From SIG603 sp963621245 (lineage in GTDB: Bacteria > Bacillota > Clostridia > Oscillospirales > Acutalibacteraceae): 64,000 nucleotides of DNA. A program made the position numbers and the translations under genes. The notes beneath the pieces were generated by a model. That model was not told where the DNA came from, did not search any database, and saw only the letters and a list, made by a program, of their open reading frames with translations. This document shows positions 50,329 through 59,053 of the stretch, one piece after another. The stretch spans positions 1-64,000 of the forward strand of contig CAVFCW010000008.1 in assembly GCA_963621245.1 (NCBI GenBank), given 5' to 3'. The number at the start of each line of letters is the position of its first letter. The first letter of the stretch is position 1.

Positions 50329-52326
50329 ATGTCAAGGCCGCTTGCATTTTCGGGATTTTCTTTCATGTGCGGCTGCGTCTTGGCGTGTGTTTTGCTTCAC
50401 TTGGGAGCGGGTTTTTCCGTTCTCGGAATTTTGGCGGCGGCTGTGCTTGTTGTCGCCTTGGCTATTTTTGTAATCTCACGGGTTAAGTCCGAAAAGAAAA
50501 ATTCATATAAGACTAACACTGCGGTGCTGAGCTTTTTCGGCTTGGCACTGCTTTTGTGCTTTATTCACGGGAAATTTTTAATCGAACCCACATATAAATA
50601 TGCCGACGGAAAAGAACACTCGCTTCACGGAACGGTGGAAAGTGTAAATTATTACGACACCTCGGCAAGACTCAAGCTTAAATCTGCGAACGGCACGAAA
50701 TTTTATCTCTATGTTCCGATTTTGAGCGTGGTTAACGAGGGGGACTCCTTTTCGGGAGAGTTTACATTTGAGAAAAGTGCCGTGGATGTCTCCTCACCGA
50801 TTTCAGACGGAATTTATCTTTCTGCAGAAGAAAAAAGCATAAGCTTCAAAGAAACGGGAGAAATAAGCTTACTGCAAAAAACAAGAGAGATTTTCAAAAA
50901 ACGGCTTTACTGCTGTTTTGACAGTCTCTCGGCAAAAATAAGCGAAGCCGTGGTGACGGGCGACAGAACATATCTGCCCGCGGAAATATCGGACGGATTC
51001 AAGAGTGCGGGAGCGTATCACGTGCTTGTCATATCGGGAATGCACCTCACGCTGGCGGCAAGTTTTGCGGCATTTCTGTTCGGTTTGCTCCCGATTTCAA
51101 GAAAAAAGGTCTATTTGCTTGAGCTGATATTTGTTTTTCTCTACATGCTCGTGACGGGTTTTTCGGTATCGATAGTGAGAGCGGGCATCATGCTTGCGGT
51201 TTGCACTTTCGGCAAAATGAGCGGCTCAAGATACGACCCCATAACATCGGTAACCTTTGCCGCCATGCTTATGCTTCTTGCAAATCCGTTTTCGGTTTTG
51301 AGCCTATCGTTTGTTTACAGCTTTGCGGCAGTTTTCGGAATTGAAGTCTTCTATCCCGAAATGATGGGATTTTTCGAAAAACGTGTAAAAAAGCTTCCCT
51401 ACTATTTGTCACTTGCGGCTGACGGCGTTTTGTCGGTGGTTTGCATGAGCATATGCGCCAACGCCATGCTTTTGCCGTTTGAGATGCTTTTCGGAACCTG
51501 CGAGCCGATGAGGAGCGTTGTGGCCGGTTCGCTTTTGGCTGTTCCGAGCACGGCGGTTGTCACGGTTGGGCTTCTGTTTGCGTGCGTTCCGCATTTTCTG
51601 CATTTTCTTATTTTGCCGCTACGTTCGGTTATGGCGGCGGCTTCAAGATTATGCGTGAAAATTACCGAATTTGTCACGCTTTTACCGTCCGTCACCGTGA
51701 GTATGTTTGCGCCGCTTGCCTGTTTTTTGACCGCTCTTGTGATTTTGCTCGGTTTTATATTCGCACGGAAAAGAAAGGGCATGATTGCTGTTTTGTGCGC
51801 CGTGCTGTTTGTGTTTATGAGTGCAGTCGAGATGAATTATGCGAACAGCTCAAGCTTTTTGATAGTATGCACGGGCTCGAAGGGGTTCAGCGTGGCAAGC
51901 GTTCAAAATTCTACGGCAGAGATAGTTGTGACGGACAGTTCGACCGCAAGCGACATGAAAGACGCACTTACTAAGGTTCACTGTAAAAACGTGAGCGCGA
52001 TTATTTTGCGTGACGGTTTAAGCGAAAGCGTGTGGAGTGGCTTGGGAAAGACGGGCTATCTAAAGGCAAATTCACGCTCGTACGATATCGGCGGCGTAAG
52101 GGTGAGCGTTATGCTTGAAGAAAAGGGCGACGCTCCCGATTGCGATGTTCTCGTCACGAGAAGTCTTTTGAACGGAGAGAAAAGTGACAGCACCTTTACG
52201 ATTGTTTCAAGCGGTGCTATAATTAAGGACAATTTGAATTCGGCTCTTGCGGGCAGATATCTGCTCACAAAAGAGGATAAAACAGAGATAATAGAAATCA
52301 AAAACAATTCGCTTTATGTAATTTGA
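50329..52326 (+). CDS. comEC: ComEC/Rec2-type competence membrane protein with degenerate C-terminal domain
   Basis: A 665-residue polytopic protein. The central competence domain has the family motif HVLVISGMHLTLAASF and about ten membrane helices; it forms the single-strand DNA import channel in transformable bacteria. The N-terminal OB-like part follows three helices. The last ~160 residues occupy the place of the metallo-beta-lactamase nuclease domain but show no HxHxDH metal motif, and the protein is shorter than full ComEC. GAGGTGAT precedes ATG 50329. It leads an operon with holA, rnmV and a metallopeptidase, a common neighbour set. Confidence 0.88.
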   Translation: MSRPLAFSGFSFMCGCVLACVLLHLGAGFSVLGILAAAVLVVALAIFVISRVKSEKKNSYKTNTAVLSFFGLALLLCFIHGKFLIEPTYKYADGKEHSLHGTVESVNYYDTSARLKLKSANGTKFYLYVPILSVVNEGDSFSGEFTFEKSAVDVSSPISDGIYLSAEEKSISFKETGEISLLQKTREIFKKRLYCCFDSLSAKISEAVVTGDRTYLPAEISDGFKSAGAYHVLVISGMHLTLAASFAAFLFGLLPISRKKVYLLELIFVFLYMLVTGFSVSIVRAGIMLAVCTFGKMSGSRYDPITSVTFAAMLMLLANPFSVLSLSFVYSFAAVFGIEVFYPEMMGFFEKRVKKLPYYLSLAADGVLSVVCMSICANAMLLPFEMLFGTCEPMRSVVAGSLLAVPSTAVVTVGLLFACVPHFLHFLILPLRSVMAAASRLCVKITEFVTLLPSVTVSMFAPLACFLTALVILLGFIFARKRKGMIAVLCAVLFVFMSAVEMNYANSSSFLIVCTGSKGFSVASVQNSTAEIVVTDSSTASDMKDALTKVHCKNVSAIILRDGLSESVWSGLGKTGYLKANSRSYDIGGVRVSVMLEEKGDAPDCDVLVTRSLLNGEKSDSTFTIVSSGAIIKDNLNSALAGRYLLTKEDKTEIIEIKNNSLYVI

Positions 52327-52354
52327 AGCGGAGTTGAAAATCGGAGGAGTTTTC

Positions 52355-53425
52355 TTGGCAAATATAAGTCCCGAAATGTTAAAAAAGAATATTGCAGGCA
52401 AAGATTTTTCCGAGCTCTATGTGCTTTACGGCGAGGAAAAATTTGCCTTGAAAACAAGGGCGAAAAAGCTCATCGACAAGGTAAGCCCCGATAATTTCAG
52501 GGAATTTAATCTAAATGAGTTTTCATCTTCTGCGTCTGTCGATACGATAGCCGACGCCGCACTTGCCGTTCCGTTTATGGCTGAAAGAAAGTGCGTTGTC
52601 GTGTCGGACTACGACATAAATTCGCTCTCGGAAACGGAATATAAAAAGCTTGACGAGCTTATTTCCTCGCTTTCCGATATGACGGTTTTGATTTTTGTTT
52701 ATCCCACCGTTGTGTGCGAAAACAAGGGCAACTGGAGTAAGTTCCTGAAAAAAGCCGAGAAAAAGGGAACGGTAACGGAGTTTAAACCGCTTGAAAAAAA
52801 GGAGCTTGTGCCGTACCTCACAAAGTATGCATCGGACAGAAATTCGTCGATTTCTGCCAAAACGGTCGGAATGCTCATAGATTTTGTCGGAACGGATATG
52901 AACAGATTAAGAAGTGAGCTTGAAAAGCTTTGCGCTTACTGTCAGGGCCGTGAAATAAGCGCCGCCGACATTGATTTGCTTACTGCAAAAACAGCCGAGG
53001 TGCGTGCGTTCGATCTTGTAAAAAATCTCGTCAACAATAATTTTTCTGCCGCTTACACCATACTTTACAGATTAATTCAGGACAAGGAAAAGCCTCAGGG
53101 TATTCTTGCGATGATAGCAAATCAGTATATCCATATGTATCGGGCACGATGTGAGATTGAGTCGGGCAACAAGGCGGATCACGCCGCAAGCTATGATCCC
53201 GCTTCTTACAAGGGACGAGAGTGGATGCTGACGAGTGCAGAGAAAAACGCATCACGACTTTCCACGGCTCAAATAGTCGCTTGCCTTGACGCTTGTCTTG
53301 AGACAGATATGCTCATGAAAAGCTCCAAAATGGCAAGAATTGATGACGGCTACATACTTTTACAGGAGCTTATATCTAAAATCCTTCTGATAACACGCGG
53401 AGAGAACAGGAGCAAAAATGGATAA
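52355..53425 (+). CDS. holA: DNA polymerase III delta subunit
   Basis: A 356-residue clamp-loader subunit. The N-terminus has the typical YVLYGEEKFALKTRAKKLI region, and FVGTDMNRLRSELEKLCAYC marks the AAA-like lid and collar parts. The start is TTG 52355, preceded by CGGAGGAG at 5 bases, giving MANISPEMLKK; the earlier TTG at 52334 overlaps that site poorly. It begins 28 bases after comEC. Confidence 0.9.
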   Translation: MANISPEMLKKNIAGKDFSELYVLYGEEKFALKTRAKKLIDKVSPDNFREFNLNEFSSSASVDTIADAALAVPFMAERKCVVVSDYDINSLSETEYKKLDELISSLSDMTVLIFVYPTVVCENKGNWSKFLKKAEKKGTVTEFKPLEKKELVPYLTKYASDRNSSISAKTVGMLIDFVGTDMNRLRSELEKLCAYCQGREISAADIDLLTAKTAEVRAFDLVKNLVNNNFSAAYTILYRLIQDKEKPQGILAMIANQYIHMYRARCEIESGNKADHAASYDPASYKGREWMLTSAEKNASRLSTAQIVACLDACLETDMLMKSSKMARIDDGYILLQELISKILLITRGENRSKNG

Positions 53426-54014
53426 AATCAAAATTTCTCAGGCTGTTGTTGTCGAGGGAAGATACGATAAAATCAAACTTGAAAACATCGTGGACGCACT
53501 CATAATAACAACCGACGGTTTTGCGATATTCAAGGACGCCGAAAAAAAGAATTATCTGAAAAAATTAGCCGCCGAGAGAGGTCTTTTAATAATCACCGAT
53601 TCGGATTCGGCGGGATTTATCATAAGAAATCACCTAAAATCGTTCATTGACGACAGCCTGATTTATAATGCTTACATTCCGTCTGTGAAGGGCAAGGAGA
53701 AGAGAAAAAATGCCCCCTCAAAGGAGGGTACGCTCGGAGTGGAGGGATTATCGGGGAATATAATTCTGGATGCAATAGAAAAAAGCGGCGCGCTTGAATC
53801 AAAGTGCGAGAGAAGAGAGCGAAGAATATATTCGTCTTCAGACCTCTATTCTATGGGACTTAGCGGCACGCCGGATTCAAAGAGCAGACGGGAAAAACTT
53901 TTCGGTATGCTTTCCTTGCCCAAGCATATGAACACAAATTCGCTCATCAAATATATGAACACGGCGGACGCCGACTTTATAGAAAGCTGTTTGAAAAAGC
54001 TCGATGAAAACTGA
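53418..54014 (+). CDS. rnmV: Ribonuclease M5
   Basis: A 198-residue Toprim-domain nuclease that matures 5S rRNA. Toprim motifs are VVVEGRYDK (catalytic Glu) and ITDSDSAG (DxD). The C-terminal part binds the ribosomal substrate. It overlaps holA by 8 bases. Confidence 0.92.
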   Translation: MDKIKISQAVVVEGRYDKIKLENIVDALIITTDGFAIFKDAEKKNYLKKLAAERGLLIITDSDSAGFIIRNHLKSFIDDSLIYNAYIPSVKGKEKRKNAPSKEGTLGVEGLSGNIILDAIEKSGALESKCERRERRIYSSSDLYSMGLSGTPDSKSRREKLFGMLSLPKHMNTNSLIKYMNTADADFIESCLKKLDEN

Positions 54015-54546
54015 GAAAAACGTAATTATAGACGGAATTCCCTGCAAGATAGTTAAAAGAAGCGGCAGAAAAAGGATAACCTTACTTATAGACCTTAACG
54101 GCGAATGCGAGGTAAGAGCACCGATAAGGTGCAAAGAGGAGCAGATTACTCACTTTGTGAGGTTAAATAAAGAGTGGATAGAAAACGCAAAGAAAGAGAA
54201 AAAATCAAAGCCGAATTATGCGGTGAGTGAAGAAAAATCACGTGAATTAAGAGCGACAGCTCAAAAAACAGTGCCGCCGAAAATCGCATATTACTGCGAG
54301 AGAATGGGGATAGAACCGCCCGAAAAGATAACGATAACGTCGGCAAAAAAACACTGGGGTTCATGCTCGTCCGAAAGGCACATTTGCATTTCGCTTTACC
54401 TTATGCTTTATCCCGAAGAGGCTATTGATTACGTGATAGTTCACGAAATTGCGCACCTTAAAGAGATGAATCACTCGAAAGAGTTTTGGGCGATAGTGGA
54501 AAAAGAACTGCCCGACTACCAAAAGAGAAGAGATATGCTTAAATGA
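54004..54546 (+). CDS. YgjP/DUF45-type zinc metallopeptidase
   Basis: A 180-residue SprT/M48-like protein. The zinc motif is HEIAH in DYVIVHEIAHLKEMNHSKEFW, with a third His in NHS, and the upstream HWGSCSS signature is typical of the family. Its biological role is unknown; relatives occur with restriction or DNA repair genes. It overlaps rnmV by 11 bases and ends the comEC operon. Confidence 0.88.
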   Translation: MKTEKNVIIDGIPCKIVKRSGRKRITLLIDLNGECEVRAPIRCKEEQITHFVRLNKEWIENAKKEKKSKPNYAVSEEKSRELRATAQKTVPPKIAYYCERMGIEPPEKITITSAKKHWGSCSSERHICISLYLMLYPEEAIDYVIVHEIAHLKEMNHSKEFWAIVEKELPDYQKRRDMLK

Positions 54547-54576
54547 AAGGAATTTTCGCGCGGAAATTCCTTTTTC
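54546..54576 (+). terminator. Terminator of the comEC operon
   Basis: A 10-bp perfect stem AAAGGAATTT / AAATTCCTTT with an 8-base GC-rich loop, followed by T-run. It overlaps the last codons of the peptidase gene. Confidence 0.8.
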
Positions 54577-54596
54577 CTTAAATTCAAAAATAACTG

Positions 54597-54648
54597 TTGA
54601 CAAGTGCGACAGGCTTGCATATAATGAAGATGTGGAAACGATACCACA
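54597..54648 (+). promoter_or_regulatory. Distal promoter and operator O1 before the lacI-type gene
   Basis: TTGACA (54597-54602), 17 bases, TATAAT (54620-54625): exact consensus. Operator-like TGTGGAAACGATACCACA (54631-54648), with central CG as bound by LacI-family proteins, covers the expected start site. Confidence 0.75.
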
Positions 54649-54685
54649 CTTTACGGCCGTTAAGTCGGCTTTGTTTTTAAGAAAA

Positions 54686-54703
54686 TATGGTATCGTAACC
54701 ATA
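54686..54703 (+). promoter_or_regulatory. LacI-type operator O2
   Basis: TATGGTATCGTAACCATA, almost perfectly symmetric around CG, lying between the two promoters and 55 bases from O1 centre to centre. Confidence 0.7.
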
Positions 54704-54732
54704 AAAATAAACAAGGATATTTCACAGTATGA

Positions 54733-54786
54733 TTGACACCGAAAATTATGTGTGGTAGAATTCGAATATGTGGTAACGATGCCATA
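54733..54786 (+). promoter_or_regulatory. Proximal promoter and operator O3 before the lacI-type gene
   Basis: TTGACA (54733-54738), 17 bases, TAGAAT (54756-54761). TGTGGTAACGATGCCATA (54769-54786) covers the start site. O3 is 83 bases from O2, a distance allowing DNA looping. Confidence 0.72.
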
Positions 54787-54852
54787 TATATTACAGAATT
54801 TGCGTCTCGGTTTGTTAAGTCGGGACTTGTCACATAAGAAAGGAATTGTGTT

Positions 54853-55833
54853 ATGGCTAACTCAACTATGTCGGATGTCGCTAAGGAGGCAGGTGTTGCG
54901 CTGACCACCGTCGGCCGTGTTTTGAACGGCGGCTATGTAAGTCAGGAAAAAAGAGAGAGGGTTCAGGCGGCTATAAAAAAGCTCGGCTATGTTCCGAACA
55001 AAATGGCAAGGTCGCTAAAACAAAGCGAATCAAAGCTTATCGGTATTCTGATGAGATTCAATGCGAACCAGGTTTTCGTTTCCATTGAGAGGGGTCTTAC
55101 AAGAGCGATTGAGTCGGCGGGATACAACTGCTTTATTCTCACGCATTATTCGGGAAGCATAGAGAACGAAATCGACGAGTTTATCTCACGCAAGGTTGAC
55201 GCTCTCATGATTATATCCATGCTCGATATCGAGAACGAATATCTTGAGAAGATTCAGAATGCGAAAATACCGATAGTTATGATTGAGAGGGTTATCGACA
55301 TTCCGAAGACTGACGGAGTTTACATCAACGATTTGGACGGCGCAAAAAAAGCGACTTTCGGAATGATAAAAAAAGGAGCCAAGAGAATTGCGTTTGTCGG
55401 TTGTCGTCCGAATGACAACGTTGAGGGCGAGCGATTCGAGGGTTATTTGGCTGCTTTGAAGGATGCGGGAATTGAGCGTGACGAAAGTCTCATCAAATTT
55501 ATCGACGAATACACCTCGGAGAACGGATATAACAGTGCAAAAAGTCTTTTGGAGAGCGGTGCGGAATTTGACGCAGTTTTCTGCACTTCGGATTTGATTG
55601 CTGCAGGCTTTATGCAGTATGTTTATCCCAAAAACCTAAGAGTTCCCGATGATTTTCTGATTACCGGCTACGACGACACCATAGCGAAGCTTCTTTCGCC
55701 CGAGATTTCCAGCGTTTCTCTCGATTACGAGAAAATAGGAATCGAGGCGGTGAGCATGGCACTTTCGAGAATAAAAGCTCCCGATATGCCGTCAAGAAGA
55801 GTTAAAGTAGACACAATTTACACAGAGAGATAA
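54853..55833 (+). CDS. LacI-family transcriptional regulator
   Basis: A 326-residue repressor with an N-terminal HTH and hinge helix (MSDVAKEAGVALTTVGRVLNGG, then KMARSLKQSES) and a periplasmic-binding-protein-like effector domain. AAAGGAAT precedes the ATG. Three matching operators in its own control region point to autoregulation. It is followed 58 bases later by a Gfo/Idh/MocA oxidoreductase, so the effector may be a sugar or polyol, possibly the product of that enzyme. Confidence 0.92.
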   Translation: MANSTMSDVAKEAGVALTTVGRVLNGGYVSQEKRERVQAAIKKLGYVPNKMARSLKQSESKLIGILMRFNANQVFVSIERGLTRAIESAGYNCFILTHYSGSIENEIDEFISRKVDALMIISMLDIENEYLEKIQNAKIPIVMIERVIDIPKTDGVYINDLDGAKKATFGMIKKGAKRIAFVGCRPNDNVEGERFEGYLAALKDAGIERDESLIKFIDEYTSENGYNSAKSLLESGAEFDAVFCTSDLIAAGFMQYVYPKNLRVPDDFLITGYDDTIAKLLSPEISSVSLDYEKIGIEAVSMALSRIKAPDMPSRRVKVDTIYTER

Positions 55834-55891
55834 ATTATCAAACAAAACAGAACAATCACTATTATTCAGGCTTATACAAGGAGTATTTCTT

Positions 55892-56968
55892 ATGGCACTC
55901 AATTTTAATTTCAACAAGAAAGATCAGAAAAAAGTGAAGGTCGGTATTATCGGCTGCGGAAAAATCACACAGACACGCCACGCTCCCGAGTATGACGAAA
56001 ATCCCAATGCGGAAATAATCGGCGTTTACGATTTTAACCAGCAGAGATGCATTCAGATTGCAATGGCAATAGGCTGCAAGGCTTATACATCTGTCGATGA
56101 GCTTCTTGAAGACCCCGAGATTGAGGCGGTTTCCGTTTGCTCGCCGAATTTCACCCATGCGGAATACACACTTAAGGCGCTCGAGAGCGGAAAGCACGTT
56201 CTTGTTGAGAAACCGATAGCGCTTGATCCAGCCGATTCCAAAAAGATGATTGAAAAGGCAGAAGAAGTCGGTAAAATCCTTATGGTCGGTCACAATCAGA
56301 GACTTAACCCCACCCACAAGAGAGCAAAAGAGGTTTTGGAGTCGGGTGCAATCGGAGATATAATCTCCATTCAGTCCAACTTTAAGCATTCCGGCCCCGA
56401 AAACTGGTCGATCACATCCAATAACTCCACGTGGTTTTTCGATAAATCCAAGGCGAATTTCGGTGCAATGGGTGATTTGGGCGCACACAAAATTGACATC
56501 ATACGCTTTCTTCTCGGCACGGAGTTCGACAAGGTGAACGCAACCATTATGACGCTCGACAAGAGAGGCCCGGACGGAAACTTAATCGGAGTTGACGACA
56601 ACGCATTCTGTTTCTTTAAAATGGCTAACGGCATTCCGGGAATTATGCATGTCTCTTGGACAAACTACGGCGACGAGGACAACTCAACCGTTATTTACGG
56701 CACCAAGGGCGTCATGAAAATTTTCGGTGATTATGCCGACGATATCGTTCTTGAGATGAGAGATCACACAACCGTTAAATATACCGTTTCTAAGATGCAG
56801 ACCAACGATAATCAGACTAAATCCGGAATTATCGATGAGTTCATCGCTTCAATTGTCGAGAACAGAGAGCCGCTCATCACGGGTCAGGACGGACACAACA
56901 CACTTTCGGTTATTACGGCTTGCTTTGAATCGAGCGAAAAGGGCGAGTGGGTAACGGTTGAGTATTGA
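55892..56968 (+). CDS. Gfo/Idh/MocA-family NAD(P)-dependent oxidoreductase
   Basis: A 358-residue sugar or polyol dehydrogenase. The Rossmann loop is GIIGCGKI near residue 15; the EKP motif typical of the family is in VLVEKPIALD; the catalytic Lys-His region includes GAMGDLGAHKIDIIRFL. It is probably cotranscribed with the LacI gene. Substrates of the family include inositols, glucose derivatives and amino sugars; the one here is unknown. Confidence 0.9.
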   Translation: MALNFNFNKKDQKKVKVGIIGCGKITQTRHAPEYDENPNAEIIGVYDFNQQRCIQIAMAIGCKAYTSVDELLEDPEIEAVSVCSPNFTHAEYTLKALESGKHVLVEKPIALDPADSKKMIEKAEEVGKILMVGHNQRLNPTHKRAKEVLESGAIGDIISIQSNFKHSGPENWSITSNNSTWFFDKSKANFGAMGDLGAHKIDIIRFLLGTEFDKVNATIMTLDKRGPDGNLIGVDDNAFCFFKMANGIPGIMHVSWTNYGDEDNSTVIYGTKGVMKIFGDYADDIVLEMRDHTTVKYTVSKMQTNDNQTKSGIIDEFIASIVENREPLITGQDGHNTLSVITACFESSEKGEWVTVEY

Positions 56969-57071
56969 TAGATTGAAATCAGTGTTTGACGGGTAAATCT
57001 TATCCTTAATACTTTCATAATTTGTTTGCGCGGAAAAGACGGCGAAGGCGTTTGCTTTTGCCGTCTCTTCT

Positions 57072-57105
57072 TGTCCGTTCTTTGTCCGTTTGGCACTGTT
57101 ATATT
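57072..57105 (+). promoter_or_regulatory. Promoter of lipoprotein paralogue 1 with 11-bp direct repeat
   Basis: TGTCC (57072), 6 bases, TGTCC (57083), 12 bases, TATATT (57100-57105). The -35 itself (GTTCTT) is poor, as expected for an activator-dependent promoter. The same layout recurs before paralogues 2 and 3. Confidence 0.6.
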
Positions 57106-57172
57106 TAAGACAGAAAAAACAAACAAAAATGGCAAAAACTAAACAAAACAGCAAAAGGAAAGGAGAACAAAA

Positions 57173-57886
57173 ATGTTAAGTATCAAGAAAATTGCGGCAG
57201 GAATACTTGTGGCGGCTATTGCCGTATCGCTTGCGGCGTGTTCAAAGACAAGCGTAAAGTCAATCACCAATGCGTTCAAAAAGCCAACCACAACCCAAAC
57301 TCAGAGCACGAACAATCAGAACAACAATAACGGAAATCAATCGTACGGCGGCTTTACGGAGCAGGACGCAAGAGCCACGCTTGAAATGCCGTGTTATGTT
57401 CTCGAAGGTCTTGACAACGAGGACTACAACGCAAGTTACGATTGCAGCGTGACCTACAAGGGCGTGTGGGAGAGCTGGGACGACATCGGAGTTTACGGCC
57501 CAAGCTACTTGGTTCCTGAGGATGAAATTACAGACGACACCCCGACAGATTCTAATTGCTATTTCTACGTAACTAATTTTTCAAGCAACGAGCAGGCAAG
57601 AGATTATCTTCTCGACTATATGAGCCAGGATGTTTTGAATCAGCTTTACGGCACACCGCTTTTTGATTACGGCGACGGAACATACCTCATTCGCGGCGGA
57701 AGAGGATACGCCCCCATGGATCGTGATTATAACAATGCGACAATCACAAATCTCACGGACACAAGCTTCACCGCTACTATGGATTGCCATATGTTCAGCG
57801 TAGACAACTACGTCGGTACATGCACGATTGATATGCAGTGCGACGGAGGTTCGTGGTACATTGTTGGTTATTCACAGACATTCTGA
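57173..57886 (+). CDS. Secreted lipoprotein, tandem paralogue 1
   Basis: A 237-residue lipoprotein with lipobox LAAC and a short Thr/Gln/Asn-rich linker to about residue 58. The ~180-residue C-terminal domain starts GGFTEQDARATLEMPCYVL and ends DGGSWYIVGYSQTF; it is shared with the next two genes. I do not recognise the domain as a named family. AAAGGAG precedes the ATG. This copy has the shortest linker and differs most from the other two. Confidence 0.75.
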   Translation: MLSIKKIAAGILVAAIAVSLAACSKTSVKSITNAFKKPTTTQTQSTNNQNNNNGNQSYGGFTEQDARATLEMPCYVLEGLDNEDYNASYDCSVTYKGVWESWDDIGVYGPSYLVPEDEITDDTPTDSNCYFYVTNFSSNEQARDYLLDYMSQDVLNQLYGTPLFDYGDGTYLIRGGRGYAPMDRDYNNATITNLTDTSFTATMDCHMFSVDNYVGTCTIDMQCDGGSWYIVGYSQTF

Positions 57887-57938
57887 TGTATCGGAAAAAT
57901 CATTAAACTGCGGGAAATTAATCGAAATAATCAATTAC

Positions 57939-57972
57939 TGTCCTTGAATAGTCCAATTTACGGTGATATATT
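57939..57972 (+). promoter_or_regulatory. Promoter of lipoprotein paralogue 2 with 11-bp direct repeat
   Basis: TGTCC (57939), 6 bases, AGTCC (57950), 12 bases, TATATT (57967-57972). The -35 hexamer TTGAAT lies between the repeats at 17 bases from the -10. Confidence 0.62.
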
Positions 57973-58047
57973 TGATTCAAGGAAACAAACAAAAACAACA
58001 TCAAAATTAAATGCGAACGGTTAAAGATGAAAGGAGAAAAAACAACT

Positions 58048-58869
58048 ATGTTAAGCATTAAAAAAATTATGGCAGGCGTACTTGTCGGAGCAATGGCACT
58101 ATCGCTCACGGCATGTTCAAACTCAAAGACAAAAACAGAGTCCGAGGCTTCGGCAATAAGCAAGCCGACCACATCGGCATCACCAAAGACATCGGCAAAA
58201 CCCAAGGCAACGGCTACGCCCAAGGCTACACAGAAACCCACTCAGGCTCCTCAGGCTACGGCTACTCCCGCACCTCAGGCAACAGCCACACCGGCACCGA
58301 CACAAGCACCGTCACAGACAACCGCAAGCGGATTCTCAGAGCAGGACGCAAGAAACCTTCTCGCTACACCGTGCTGGGTACTCAACGGCTTTGACGATGA
58401 GACCTACAATGTAAGTTACGATGACAGCGAAACATATTTCGGCCTCTATTACTCACAGGATGACGCCGACTCGGGCGCAACACCTTTCGGCTTGATTGGA
58501 GAGTCCGATATTACCGATGATACCGACGTAATCACGGGCGTAAATCCTTACTTCCTCGTAACAAGCGCAAGCTCCAATGACGAAGTAAGAAGTCAGCTTC
58601 TCGCTTATGTCAGCCAGGATGTTCTCGATCAGCTTTACGGCACACCGACATTTGACTGCGGCGACGGCACTTACCTTCAGCGCGGCGGCAGAGGCTACTA
58701 TCAGGTAACCCGTGACTTCAGCAATGCCACAATCTCCGATTTGACAGACACAAGCTTCACCGCTACAATGGATTGCTACGAGTGGGATCAGTATCAGGGC
58801 ACTTGCACGATAAACATGAGCCAGAACGGCGATTCTTGGTATATCGTAGGCTACTCTCAGAACTTCTGA
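58048..58869 (+). CDS. Secreted lipoprotein, tandem paralogue 2
   Basis: A 273-residue lipoprotein with lipobox LTAC. Residues about 30-92 are a low-complexity Pro/Ala/Thr/Lys linker made of PKATATP- and QAPQATATPAP-like units, which should span the cell wall. The C-terminal domain has the conserved SGFSEQDARNLLATPCWVL start and NGDSWYIVGYSQNF end, with a different central segment from paralogues 1 and 3 (SQDDADSGATPFGL in place of the WDSWDD-type stretch). ATG 58048 follows AAAGGAG; the ATG at 58027 precedes that site. Confidence 0.78.
   Translation: MLSIKKIMAGVLVGAMALSLTACSNSKTKTESEASAISKPTTSASPKTSAKPKATATPKATQKPTQAPQATATPAPQATATPAPTQAPSQTTASGFSEQDARNLLATPCWVLNGFDDETYNVSYDDSETYFGLYYSQDDADSGATPFGLIGESDITDDTDVITGVNPYFLVTSASSNDEVRSQLLAYVSQDVLDQLYGTPTFDCGDGTYLQRGGRGYYQVTRDFSNATISDLTDTSFTATMDCYEWDQYQGTCTINMSQNGDSWYIVGYSQNF
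58180..58322 (+). repeat. Low-complexity coding repeat in lipoprotein 2
   Basis: Imperfect units encoding Pro-Lys-Ala-Thr and Gln-Ala-Thr-Ala-Thr-Pro-Ala-Pro, with near-identical DNA such as GCAACGGCTACGCCC and CAGGCTACGGCTACTCCC. Such tracts readily change in copy number. Confidence 0.75.
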
Positions 58870-58900
58870 TAACAGCGCAAAATAATAATTTAAATTAATG

Positions 58901-58931
58901 AATCCTCCGTCTTTATGGCGGAGGATTTTTT
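58901..58931 (+). terminator. Terminator of lipoprotein paralogue 2
   Basis: A 9-bp perfect stem AATCCTCCG / CGGAGGATT with a 9-base loop, then six T. Confidence 0.85.
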
Positions 58932-58950
58932 GCGAATAAATATTTTCTTT

Positions 58951-58984
58951 TGTCCTTGAGTTGTCCTGTTCGGGGTGTTATATT
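58951..58984 (+). promoter_or_regulatory. Promoter of lipoprotein paralogue 3 with 11-bp direct repeat
   Basis: TGTCC (58951), 6 bases, TGTCC (58962), 12 bases, TATATT (58979-58984), with TTGAGT 17 bases before the -10. Confidence 0.65.
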
Positions 58985-59053
58985 TAAATCAAGAAAACAA
59001 ACAAAAACACCTATTCAAAAATGCAAACGGTTAAATTGAAAGGAGAAAAAACT

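Noticed and set aside
54660..54908. 82-codon minus-strand frame upstream of the lacI-type gene
   Set aside because: It runs through the operators and the proximal promoter and has no supporting signals.
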